Assembly (NCBI GenBank): GCA_030588275.1
Contig: JAUUYJ010000014.1
Coordinates: forward strand, 1-18,431
Source of the DNA: Candidatus Zixiibacteriota bacterium
GTDB lineage: Bacteria > Zixibacteria > MSB-5A5 > GN15 > JAAZOE01
DNA length: 18,431 nt
Direction of reading: 5' to 3'
The position numbers were made by a program, and so were the translations under genes. Below the pieces are notes generated by a model, which did no database searches, was not told the origin of the DNA, and was given only the letters and a program-made list of their open reading frames with translations. Below are positions 1-6,646 of the stretch, piece by piece; the first letter of the stretch is position 1, and each line of letters opens with the position of its first letter.

Positions 1-639
1 GATCACACAGGCATCAATGCAAACTAATTTCTTAGTGCAATTGGCCGCATTAAAATAGGTCATAGCAAAGCCATGCGGGACATAGTAAAGGTCTGATGAA
101 ACAAGAGCGGAACCCTGGGATGATTTTCCGCCATGACCAGAATATGAGAAACAGATCTCATCTCCGGGACTGGCATTGTCAATCAACCACTGCAATCCGG
201 CAACAATATTATCGCCAGTCGCCTGAAGATCAAGATCCATCCGACAGGTGAATCCTTCACCCTGAAGCCAAGCCTTCATCGCCCGGGCATCATCGTCACA
301 ATAGGTAAGATCATTGGCCGTACCCTCATAATTTGAAATGCCAACTATATATGCATACTTATTGGGCGGGTTTGGATTAGGATCTCCAGAAGTGGTGTCA
401 TCTGGAGGCGGCTTAACCGGTTTCTTCTCAAGCATCTCGATCGCGATCATTGACTCGCTTAATGTAAACGCGGCAACGACTTCCGGCGGGCGAGTTTCAA
501 TAAATTGGGGTCGTTCAACAAGCAAGATAGAGTGATCAACGCCATCGGGTGACGATGACTGGGTTGGTGGTTCTTCACTACATCCGAGTGCGAGTAATAG
601 CACTCCAATAGTGAAAAACAATCCGAGGATCTTTCGCAT
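1..639 (-). CDS. Caspase-like (peptidase C14) lipoprotein, C-terminus beyond window edge
   Basis: The frame is open from ATG 639 to base 1, giving the first 213 residues with no stop, so the 3' end lies outside the window. The N-terminus (MRKILGLFFTIGVLLLALGC) is a hydrophobic signal ending in a lipobox-like ALGC, suggesting a lipoprotein; the -3/-2 residues are not ideal. A Pro/Ser/Asp-rich linker of about 70 residues follows. The caspase fold starts near residue 94 (KYAYIVGISNYEG, then a CDDDARAMKAWL helix). The catalytic His is H169 in FSYSGHGG and the catalytic Cys is C211 in CIDAC, only two codons from the window edge. Both dyad residues are present, so activity is plausible. An SD GGAG (645-648) sits 5 nt before the ATG. 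It is transcribed divergently from the XRE/membrane pair. Substrate and role are unknown. Confidence 0.85.
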   Translation of the reverse strand, partial: MRKILGLFFTIGVLLLALGCSEEPPTQSSSPDGVDHSILLVERPQFIETRPPEVVAAFTLSESMIAIEMLEKKPVKPPPDDTTSGDPNPNPPNKYAYIVGISNYEGTANDLTYCDDDARAMKAWLQGEGFTCRMDLDLQATGDNIVAGLQWLIDNASPGDEICFSYSGHGGKSSQGSALVSSDLYYVPHGFAMTYFNAANCTKKLVCIDACVI

Positions 640-684
640 TGTGTCTCCTACTGATAAAGGGTTTGGTGTTATGGAGATACCATT

Positions 685-714
685 AAGATAGAGATATTGG
701 GTATATCGTGTCAA
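685..714 (-). promoter_or_regulatory. Probable sigma-70 promoter of the caspase-like gene
   Basis: On the minus strand there is a perfect -35 TTGACA (709-714), an 18-bp spacer and a -10 TATCTT (685-690, 4 of 6 matches). The predicted start near 678 would leave a leader of about 40 nt containing the SD. The spacer contains a small dyad GATAT-TGGGT-ATATC (693-707), a possible operator lying between the two hexamers. Confidence 0.45.
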
Positions 715-930
715 ATAAAAAATAAGAGACCTACCTCCATAATTGTGAGATAACAATAGGGCAAATTCAGTTCATGATCGTACCCCACAACGATCTTGCA
801 ATAAGATTCCCCAGTTTCCTTGCTTTGTCCGTGTCTGTTTGTAACCGCCTATCCCAGATATTGTAAGTTTATATTTTTCTGCAATATCATAATGACGGGC
901 GAAAATATTGGGGTAACATGTAAATTACTC

Positions 931-959
931 TTGACAAAATGTCCGCTATACCGTACATT
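931..959 (+). promoter_or_regulatory. Sigma-70 promoter producing a leaderless XRE mRNA
   Basis: A perfect -35 TTGACA (931-936), a 17-bp spacer and -10 TACATT (954-959) are followed by 6 nt and ATG 966. The predicted transcription start falls on the A of that ATG. No SD precedes it. The geometry is identical to the promoters at 15166-15194 and 17231-17259. Confidence 0.7.
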
Positions 960-965
960 AATGGC

Positions 966-1184
966 ATGAGATTATCAAACAGTATTAAGCAACATCGGGC
1001 CAGACTGAATCTGACCCAACAGGACCTGGCCGAGAGGGTAAATGTTCGAAGGCAGACTATTCTGGCTATTGAGAAGGGTCACTTTATTCCGTCAACTTTG
1101 CTGGCTTTCCGAATTGCGCGAGAACTCGGGATGAAGGTTGACGATCTTTTTGAGCTTAGTGACACAGAGGAGAGAAAAAGATGA
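966..1184 (+). CDS. XRE-family HTH transcriptional regulator, predicted leaderless
   Basis: This is a 72-residue protein that is almost entirely one Cro/CI-type helix-turn-helix. It runs from SNSIKQHRARLNLTQQDLAE through the recognition helix VRRQTILAIEKG to an ELGMKVDDLFEL end, which is the usual form of small YozG-like regulators. The frame extends upstream to ATG 939, but the likely -10 box (954-959) lies downstream of that codon, so 966 is preferred. No SD precedes either start. The TGA overlaps the start of the next gene as ATGA, which implies translational coupling. In such pairs the small XRE protein commonly regulates its own transcript; that role here is inference. It is divergent from the caspase-like lipoprotein and could act on the shared 300-bp region. 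Confidence 0.9.
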   Translation: MRLSNSIKQHRARLNLTQQDLAERVNVRRQTILAIEKGHFIPSTLLAFRIARELGMKVDDLFELSDTEERKR

Positions 1185-1876
1185 AAAGCGAGATGAGCCT
1201 GATGCATATGGACGAGAGGCAACGGTTGGTCTGGTTTATGGCTAATCGTGGGACATTGATTGCGGTTGGGGCGGCCTGGATCGGGATGATCGGATGGGAG
1301 CTTACCCATGAGCGGGTCCCCACCTTTTTATTGATAATGGTTCCGCTCTTCGCAATCCTGCGGGCCGGGCTGTATGCCTTTTACAGTACCAAACCACTTG
1401 TGGAGACAGACTCTTCGGAATCAAAAAATTATCTGCTGTACGGAAAGATCATCGCCACAATCTTTCTTGTGGTCGCCATATCGTTACCGATATACAGCAC
1501 CCAGCAATTGCTTGGTGATGAAACCGGATCATCGTATGCCTGGAACCTGATTCAGAACGATGGTACAACTATTTTTCCACTCACCTTTGCATATTTGTGG
1601 CCTCTGATTATCTATGGCTTATCAAAACTTAATAACCGAAAACTCTTTGTCGGCCTCATCCAGTATACTGAGCCTGCTTTTGCCATTTTTTCCTCTATAA
1701 TTATCCTGTGGATTCCCCAGCTTGTTTTTGAAACTACAACCCTGCTTGGCATTATAATCATTCCGGTAAATTCGGTACCGGCCTACGGCTGTTACCTTGT
1801 CGTTGCCGCCAACAGCCTTTACCTGGTTAGCTGGCTGGCCGGGCTACTCAGTCCCTGGACGGTTCAGGAATGCTAA
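1181..1876 (+). CDS. Multi-pass membrane protein paired with the XRE regulator
   Basis: A 231-residue protein with about six to seven hydrophobic segments (roughly residues 24-41, 46-68, 87-107, 129-148 and two or three between 160 and 225). There are no recognisable catalytic motifs. The start at 1181 overlaps the XRE stop by 4 nt (ATGA) and is preceded by AGAGGAGAG (1166-1174), an SD inside the XRE coding sequence. In-frame ATGs slightly downstream (residues 5, 8 and 10) are possible alternatives. Operons of a small XRE regulator with a hydrophobic partner are common, and the membrane protein often modulates the regulator or is its target; no specific function can be given here. No clear terminator follows; the next gene is convergent. 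Confidence 0.85.
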   Translation: MKSEMSLMHMDERQRLVWFMANRGTLIAVGAAWIGMIGWELTHERVPTFLLIMVPLFAILRAGLYAFYSTKPLVETDSSESKNYLLYGKIIATIFLVVAISLPIYSTQQLLGDETGSSYAWNLIQNDGTTIFPLTFAYLWPLIIYGLSKLNNRKLFVGLIQYTEPAFAIFSSIIILWIPQLVFETTTLLGIIIIPVNSVPAYGCYLVVAANSLYLVSWLAGLLSPWTVQEC

Positions 1877-1909
1877 TCTGCCTGAGGGGAAAAGCGCAAT
1901 ATTAGGTAG

Positions 1910-2293
1910 TCACAGAAAGAAACAGCGCTGGAGGATTAATTCTTGCGCTACGTGGCATCTACTGGGTTGACCCGGGTTGGTGGTGAATGTTGCACCCATC
2001 AGATTAACCTGAAATACCTGCCTCTCAAAATCAATTGACTTGACATCAAAACCTTCACCAATACCAGCACAATAAACCGTCACATTAGGGGGTACAGTCA
2101 GAACACTTTTGATTTGCTGTATAAAGCCATCAGAGGTTACATCACAGACAACATGACGATACAAGTTATTTTCTACTTGAGAGTGACTTTTGGACAGTTC
2201 GATTACCTGCCAGCCTATTGACAGCAATTGCTTTGTCAGAGCTAAACCAATTCCATCGGAGTTTCCGATAACGAGAGCTAACTTATTATTCAT
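1910..2293 (-). pseudogene. Truncated short-chain dehydrogenase (SDR) remnant
   Basis: The first ~100 residues are an SDR Rossmann half: LALVIGNSDGIGLAL (glycines 10, 14 and 16 of the NAD(P)-binding GxxxGxG motif), a CDV acidic segment after beta-3, the CAGIG counterpart of the NAG motif, and VNLMGA from helix 4. After residue ~103 the sequence stops resembling an SDR and ends at residue 127 in a Pro/Cys-rich tail. The catalytic Ser and YxxxK, normally 40-60 residues further on, are missing, and no continuation was found before the neighbouring gene ends at 1876. No good SD precedes ATG 2293. It is probably a decayed gene whose 3' half was lost by deletion or insertion. A short functional reading frame cannot be excluded. 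Confidence 0.65.
1924..1949. repeat. Imperfect palindrome at the SDR break point
   Basis: AGCGC (1924-1928) and GCGCT (1945-1949) bracket a second, nearly palindromic core around ATTAAT. Together they form a roughly 26-bp hairpin-capable element. It lies inside the non-SDR tail of the truncated dehydrogenase, where a REP-like or MITE-like insertion would be expected. Only this copy was recognised with confidence. Confidence 0.35.
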
Positions 2294-2314
2294 AATAGGC
2301 GATATATTCTGCGA

Positions 2315-2338
2315 GCGGCAGACAATAATATCTGCCGC
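2315..2338. other. Perfect 8-bp inverted repeat between two minus-strand genes
   Basis: GCGGCAGA (2315-2322) and TCTGCCGC (2331-2338) are separated by an 8-nt A/T-rich loop. The hairpin lies 45 bp past the stop of the propeller lipoprotein and just upstream of the SDR remnant. It could attenuate or terminate the lipoprotein transcript. It lacks a following U-tract, so it is not a standard intrinsic terminator. Confidence 0.5.
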
Positions 2339-2382
2339 AAACTAGAACTAATTTAATTATTCACAAGCCAGATAGCACCTGC

Positions 2383-3597
2383 TTACTGTACCGGTGACCA
2401 GGATGGTTCTCTTTCAGATACCGAGTTGTGCGTTAATTGCAATTCATTGGTGCCGTCGATATTTATCGTATAAACTTCAGCATCACCATCAATGTTGGAT
2501 GTAAAAACAAGCTTGGTTCCATCCGGTGACCAATCAGGAGCTCTAACGTCGCCCCCATGATTAGTGACTTTGACTTTATTGGAACCATCGGCATCCATTA
2601 TATACAAATCGTCAAACGTGGTATAGGCAATTTTCGTACCATCCGGTGACCATGCCGGATCGGAACCGGCATCAGCAAGCAGGGTTACATTAGACCCTGC
2701 AAGATCCATTGTAAAAACGGCCCAGCTTGATGTACCGGCTCTAATACTACTAAATGCGATTTTAGTACCATCAGGTGACCAGTCGGGTGCAATATCCAGA
2801 GTGTCACTACTTTGGGAGATCCAAGTTCTGCCGGTACCGTCTATATCGCAGGTATATATATTACCTAAACCCGAATCCGCCCATGAAAGATAAGCGATAC
2901 TATTTCCCGATGAATTTAGGCTTGGATGGCTATCACTGTAAGCGTTATTCGAAATATTAATCTGGTTCTTCCCATCATAATCCATCGAATATAACTGATT
3001 CCTGTCGCCACGATCAGACGAAAATATTATACCGGTCCCGCTGATTGTCCAGATCGGAGTTCCATCCGAAAATATATTGGTAGTAATCTGCCTCATATTA
3101 CTGCCATCAGAATCCATGACAAAGATCTCTGCATCTCCGTCAAGCATTGAACTGAAAACAATTTTACCACGCGCATTATATACGGAGGTATAAGATTGGA
3201 CGACATTTGACAATACCGACCATACGTCTGTTTCGGCCGAATATTTCACGGCAAAATAGTAATCGGTATTAGCTTCAAGACCATCGATCCTGACTATTTC
3301 AACCTTGCCCTCTGCCTGAGGTGTAGGTTCATTTGCAAACTGAGTAGCGGTAGCCCAGCTGCTGCTGTCAATAGGTGACAGAGAATATCGAATATCGTAT
3401 TCAATGGCAGTATCGGGAGCAGTCCAGGTTATAACGATACTGCTATAATCTGTGAGTCCGATTGACAAGTCTTCAATCGTGTTATGAATATCAATAATAA
3501 TATCGGGGCACGTAACACAATCGGAATCAGAACAGCTACTGCACAGTGCTAAAGAAATAACACAAATCACAGATAGAATAATTTTGGAATATTTCAT
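2383..3597 (-). CDS. Lipoprotein with FN3-like domain and TolB-like PD40 propeller
   Basis: A 404-residue protein. It has an N-terminal signal with a Cys cluster (C19, C22); C22 in LCSSC is the likeliest lipidated residue. A fibronectin-III-like domain follows (about 40-138, IVITWTAPDTAIEYDIRYS ... GLEANTDYYFAVKYS). From ~144 to the end there is a six-bladed-type propeller of PD40 repeats with SPDGTKIAF, SPDGTKIAY and SPDGTKLVF signatures and D-x-DG turns (MDSDGSN, MDYDGKN, MDADGSN, INIDGTN). Such propellers in TolB and related proteins bind partner proteins or peptides; no catalytic motif is visible. It is probably anchored in the periplasm or at the surface. An SD GGGAG lies 8 nt before ATG 3597. 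Three blades share an almost identical DNA 14-mer encoding WSPDG. Confidence 0.92.
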   Translation of the reverse strand: MKYSKIILSVICVISLALCSSCSDSDCVTCPDIIIDIHNTIEDLSIGLTDYSSIVITWTAPDTAIEYDIRYSLSPIDSSSWATATQFANEPTPQAEGKVEIVRIDGLEANTDYYFAVKYSAETDVWSVLSNVVQSYTSVYNARGKIVFSSMLDGDAEIFVMDSDGSNMRQITTNIFSDGTPIWTISGTGIIFSSDRGDRNQLYSMDYDGKNQINISNNAYSDSHPSLNSSGNSIAYLSWADSGLGNIYTCDIDGTGRTWISQSSDTLDIAPDWSPDGTKIAFSSIRAGTSSWAVFTMDLAGSNVTLLADAGSDPAWSPDGTKIAYTTFDDLYIMDADGSNKVKVTNHGGDVRAPDWSPDGTKLVFTSNIDGDAEVYTINIDGTNELQLTHNSVSEREPSWSPVQ

Positions 3598-3635
3598 GCA
3601 ATCGACTCCCAGTTAAAATCTCCTTGTCAACCTGC

Positions 3636-3664
3636 ATGATAGAAAACTGCTTTTCTTGATCCAA
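3636..3664 (-). promoter_or_regulatory. Possible promoter of the propeller lipoprotein
   Basis: On the minus strand, TTGGAT (3659-3664), 17 bp and TATCAT (3636-3641, 5 of 6 matches to the -10) lie about 40 bp before the start codon. The -35 is weak. The rest of 3665-3805 shows no open frame with protein-like features. Confidence 0.3.
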
Positions 3665-3805
3665 CAATAACATTGTCCAACGAAATTTCCCGCTTGATTG
3701 AGCACAAAAGCCATCTTGTATTCGGTGGGCAGCAGATTTAATCCTGTGGATCCAATCTTTGGGTGAGGTAGGTTGCAGGTTTTTAGATTTGTTTGCCGGG
3801 TATAA

Positions 3806-3832
3806 AAAAGCCCCCAGCATGTGGGGGCTTTT
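3806..3832 (-). terminator. Intrinsic terminator of the cupin gene
   Basis: AAAAGCCCCC (3806-3815) pairs with GGGGGCTTTT (3823-3832), extended by one A-T pair around a 5-nt loop. A run of As on one side and Ts on the other makes it usable in both directions. It sits 25 bp beyond the cupin stop and ahead of the next minus-strand promoter, so it mainly insulates the two genes. Confidence 0.85.
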
Positions 3833-3856
3833 ATTTATAGAATGAAAAATATTGTC

Positions 3857-4225
3857 TTAAGCTGAAGCCAGTTTTTTTCCAATATGATCGTACACCTCTT
3901 TTAGTTGTTTTCTCGGGCTGAATTCAACAAAAGTGGTATCCTCTTCCACCCACACAGTATGCCCGGCCGGCCAGTAAAACATTTCACCAGCTTTGCAGAT
4001 TTCCACTTCGCCGTCATTATAACGAACATGGATGGCTCCTTTGAGCATATATCCCCAATGGGGGCATTGGCATTTGTCACCCGGCAACCCTTCAAGCAGG
4101 GGTGTGGCATCAACACCGGCAGACAGTTCGACATATGCCACAGCGGTATCATCCCATTCAGCTACACGAAAAGTTGCGACCGGCATTTCCAATGCGATTG
4201 GTAAATCTTCTTTGCGTAATTTCAA
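3857..4225 (-). CDS. Small cupin-domain protein with a CxCPHWGY motif, TTG start
   Basis: A 122-residue single-domain cupin. The first cupin motif is CQCPHWGYMLKGAIHVRY (C52, C54, H56) and the second is GEMFYWPAGHTVWVEE (H89), followed by FVEFSP. The usual HxH pair is replaced by CxCPH, a pattern I recognise from a widespread family of small cupins of unknown function. If metal is bound, ligation would be non-canonical. The start is TTG at 4223-4225: it is the only start in frame before Met14 and is preceded by a strong SD (AAGGAGA, 7 nt spacing on the minus strand). It is followed by the terminator at 3806-3832 and is divergent from glnA. No substrate can be inferred. Confidence 0.85.
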   Translation of the reverse strand: MKLRKEDLPIALEMPVATFRVAEWDDTAVAYVELSAGVDATPLLEGLPGDKCQCPHWGYMLKGAIHVRYNDGEVEICKAGEMFYWPAGHTVWVEEDTTFVEFSPRKQLKEVYDHIGKKLASA

Positions 4226-4542
4226 GATACTTCTCCTTCATAATTATCCCCTGAATGACATCCCATTCGGCGACTTTTGTAAGATTCAACAATTTAGCCA
4301 TTCTGCGATAACCGGGCTCCGTTCCATACGGTAGAGAGCATCGATTTTCACAACAACAGCGCATAATATAGACTAAACACCTCTATGATACGGATCGTCT
4401 CACCGACCGATTGGTTATTTTTGCGAACCTGACATGGTAATACAAACATTTAGGCAACGGCAGATTTTTAAACTACCATCAACCGAGAACTAATTCCACA
4501 CACCGCTTTTCTTAATATCTTCCCCCCTTCCTCTTTCCTTAC

Positions 4543-4562
4543 ACAAGGATAAATATCCTTGT
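4543..4562. promoter_or_regulatory. Perfect 20-bp dyad, candidate operator of glnA
   Basis: ACAAGGATAAATATCCTTGT is a perfect inverted repeat with 9-bp arms and a 2-bp centre, typical of a dimeric repressor or activator site. Its right end overlaps a candidate -35 hexamer (4559-4564) of glnA, so binding should affect glnA transcription. No second copy was seen in the window. It is the clearest regulatory signal in the 411-bp cupin-glnA intergenic region; the rest (4226-4542) shows no gene. Confidence 0.6.
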
Positions 4563-4587
4563 CCCTTTTCCGGTAATTCCGTATTTT
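4559..4587 (+). promoter_or_regulatory. Candidate glnA promoter
   Basis: TTGTCC (4559-4564), a 17-bp spacer and TATTTT (4582-4587) are each a 4-of-6 match to consensus. The start would be near 4594, leaving a leader of about 43 nt that includes the SD. The -35 lies within the right arm of the dyad at 4543-4562. Confidence 0.4.
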
Positions 4588-4636
4588 TAAATTACTGTTT
4601 TTACACTAAGCGACTTGAGAGAGAACTGGAGCTGTG

Positions 4637-6061
4637 ATGAACATAGAAGAATTAAACAAGCTCATTGAAGAGCGTGAAATTCAATCTGTCGATATCAAGT
4701 ATTCTGATTTGGTCGGAAATTGGTATCACCTGACCTTCCCTGTCGGCCGGCTGAAAGCGGTCATGGCTAATGGAATTCCGTTTGATGGCTCCAGCATTCC
4801 GGGTATGCGCTCGGTCGAATCGGGCGACATGCTTTTGATGCCTGATATCTCAACGGCAATTGTCGATCCGTTCACTCGCGCTCCCACGATTCGGATGCTT
4901 TCCTACATTTGCCATGCCGAAACCCGCGCCGGAGTTTCTAAAGACCCCCGCTCTCTGGCCCAACGAGCTCAGGCATATTTGGAACAAAGCGGCGTGGCAG
5001 ATCAATCGCTCTGGATTCCAGAATTTGAATTTTATCTGTTTCACGAAGCAGAAATCCACAACGGCAAATTTTCCGCTGGCTATAAATTTACCTCGGCGGA
5101 GAACAAAGAAGATCTCCCGTTTGGTTATCAGGACCGGGACGGAACCGCCGTCGCCAATCGAAAAGGGTATCATATTGACACTCCATTCGACAAGCATGCT
5201 GATGTGCGTGAGGAGATGGCCCATCTGATCGAGCAAACCGGTTGCCCAATCCGTTATCACCACCACGAGGTGGGACTGTCGGGTCAGCAGGAGATCGAAA
5301 CCGAACTGTGCGATTTTCGGTTGATAACAGACCGGATGATGTACATCAAAGATATTATCCATAACACCGCCCTTCGCAACGGCCTGACCGCCACCTTCAT
5401 GCCCAAGCCACTTTATGACGAACCGGGTAACGGGATGCACTTTCATATCCAGCTCCGTAAAGATGGGAAGAACATATTTTTTAAAAAGGGAAGCTATGCC
5501 GATCTGTCTGATGATGCCCTTTATTTTATCGGCGGGATTTTGACTCATGGTCGTTCCTTAGCCGCCTTCACCAATCCCAGCACCAATTCATACAAAAGGT
5601 TGCTACCTGGATTTGAAGCACCGGTCAATCTGTTTTTTGGTCTGGCCAACCGATCGGCAACGATTCGTATTCCCCGTTATGCAACCAGCGAAGAAAATAA
5701 GCGAATTGAGTTCCGCACCTCCGATGGCACCTGCAATTACTACCTTGCCATGTCCGCTCTGCTAATGGCCGGGATGGACGGGATCAAAAAGCGGATCATG
5801 CCAACGCCTGAGAATGGACTTGGTCCATTTGACGACAACGTCTTTGACTGGAGCGATGAGAAAAGGTCGGAGCTTTTATCGGTTCCATCGAGCCTTGAGG
5901 AAGCGCTGGATGCTCTCCAGGAAGATCATGATTATCTGCTGGCTGGTGGAGTGTTCAAGCAGGAACTGATCGATAGTTGGATCTGTGAAAAAACCAAAGA
6001 GGTTGTAGCGGTCCGCAATCGGCCCCATCCGTTTGAGATGAACCTTTATTATAATTTGTAG
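4637..6061 (+). CDS. glnA: Glutamine synthetase, type I (GSI-beta-like)
   Basis: A 474-residue enzyme that condenses ammonia with glutamate using ATP; GSI enzymes are cytosolic dodecamers. It matches GSI along its full length: FDGSSIPG near residue 49, metal ligands in PEFEF (E129, E131), HHHEVG, NGMHFHIQL (H268, H270), NPSTNSYKRLLPGFEAP, NRSATIRIP, RIEFRTSD, and a C-terminus ending HPFEMNLYYNL. The usual adenylylated Tyr (E. coli Y397, KNLYDLP) aligns with Phe403 in DNVFDWS, so this control should be absent. A GTG at 4634 is also in frame, but SD GGAG (4628-4631) is 5 nt from ATG 4637 and only 2 nt from the GTG. The stop overlaps the convergent VOC gene by 13 bp. No nitrogen-regulatory gene is adjacent. 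Confidence 0.97.
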   Translation: MNIEELNKLIEEREIQSVDIKYSDLVGNWYHLTFPVGRLKAVMANGIPFDGSSIPGMRSVESGDMLLMPDISTAIVDPFTRAPTIRMLSYICHAETRAGVSKDPRSLAQRAQAYLEQSGVADQSLWIPEFEFYLFHEAEIHNGKFSAGYKFTSAENKEDLPFGYQDRDGTAVANRKGYHIDTPFDKHADVREEMAHLIEQTGCPIRYHHHEVGLSGQQEIETELCDFRLITDRMMYIKDIIHNTALRNGLTATFMPKPLYDEPGNGMHFHIQLRKDGKNIFFKKGSYADLSDDALYFIGGILTHGRSLAAFTNPSTNSYKRLLPGFEAPVNLFFGLANRSATIRIPRYATSEENKRIEFRTSDGTCNYYLAMSALLMAGMDGIKKRIMPTPENGLGPFDDNVFDWSDEKRSELLSVPSSLEEALDALQEDHDYLLAGGVFKQELIDSWICEKTKEVVAVRNRPHPFEMNLYYNL

Positions 6062-6471
6062 TCGTTCCTCTCTGATGGGACTTGTGATAAATACTGAACA
6101 AACTCCCAGTCGTTACCCTCGGGATCATAAAAATATATACGCTTCCGGTGCGGATGAGAATTCGGCACGGTTGACTCCCGGTAACCAGCCTTAAGAAGTC
6201 TGGCTTGTACCGATTCGACATCATCTACCTCATAGGCAAGATGATTGACCCCCGGCTCTCCTGAGTACGGCTCGAATTTTGATTCACTTTTCACGAACGC
6301 TTGTTGCAAAGCAATGTAGGTATCATCGGTTCCGACATGAACCCACCTCTTACCCGTTTGGCTAACTCCTTCGCCGCGAATTTTAAACTCTGGGCAGACC
6401 GCCTTCAAAAAGTCGATCATCGCTTCGATACTGTTCACACAAATATTGGCATGCTCAAGTCGCACATTCAT
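6049..6471 (-). CDS. VOC-superfamily (glyoxalase/dioxygenase-like) protein
   Basis: A 140-residue protein with two beta-alpha-beta-beta-beta units: LEHANICVNSIEAMIDFL ... YIALQQ and VNHLAYEVDDVESVQARLLKAG ... YFYDPEGNDWEFVQYL. The likely metal ligands of the fold are H7, H77 and E123, with Q57 near the fourth position. The DPEGNDWEFVQ end is typical of glyoxalase/bleomycin-resistance/dioxygenase proteins; the substrate cannot be told. ATG 6471 is chosen over one 7 codons upstream because an AAGGAG SD lies 7 nt before it. The gene is convergent with glnA, with 13 bp of coding overlap and no terminator between them. Confidence 0.85.
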   Translation of the reverse strand: MNVRLEHANICVNSIEAMIDFLKAVCPEFKIRGEGVSQTGKRWVHVGTDDTYIALQQAFVKSESKFEPYSGEPGVNHLAYEVDDVESVQARLLKAGYRESTVPNSHPHRKRIYFYDPEGNDWEFVQYLSQVPSERNDYKL

Positions 6472-6586
6472 GGGATATCTCCTTATTATCAATATACGGA
6501 TGTATTACACTTTTTCGTGGCCGCTCGACAGTACTTGTAATAAAATCTTAAAAAATTGCACACCGAAAAAATAGCGAACCATACAA

Positions 6587-6620
6587 AAAAGCAGTATCGT
6601 TAAAAAACGATACTGCTTTT
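6587..6620 (-). terminator. Strong intrinsic terminator of the nitric oxide reductase gene
   Basis: AAAAGCAGTATCGTT (6587-6601) and AACGATACTGCTTTT (6606-6620) form a perfect 15-bp stem with an AAAA loop, flanked by A and T runs. It lies 26 bp past the reductase stop and separates it from the VOC gene downstream. Confidence 0.9.
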
Positions 6621-6646
6621 CTTACAATGACAGAACAAGCTATGCT

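Noticed and set aside
2315..2338. Intrinsic terminator for the propeller lipoprotein
   Set aside because: The stem is perfect but short, and no U-tract follows in the direction of transcription, so it is listed only as an inverted repeat.
3536..3820. Minus-strand reading frame of 94 codons upstream of and overlapping the propeller lipoprotein
   Set aside because: It runs through the lipoprotein's candidate promoter and the cupin terminator, overlaps the signal-peptide region in another frame, and has no SD or protein-like composition.
4158..4364. Minus-strand reading frame of 68 codons overlapping the cupin start
   Set aside because: It covers the cupin's SD and N-terminus in another frame, shows no family features, and would place the well-supported TTG start inside another gene.
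4850..5548. Long antisense reading frame (232 codons) within glnA
   Set aside because: It is a frame shadow of a highly conserved gene; composition is not protein-like and there is no start signal.
6547..6646. CRISPR-like or tandem repeat around the A/T-rich hairpin
   Set aside because: There is one inverted repeat only, with the classic form of an intrinsic terminator.
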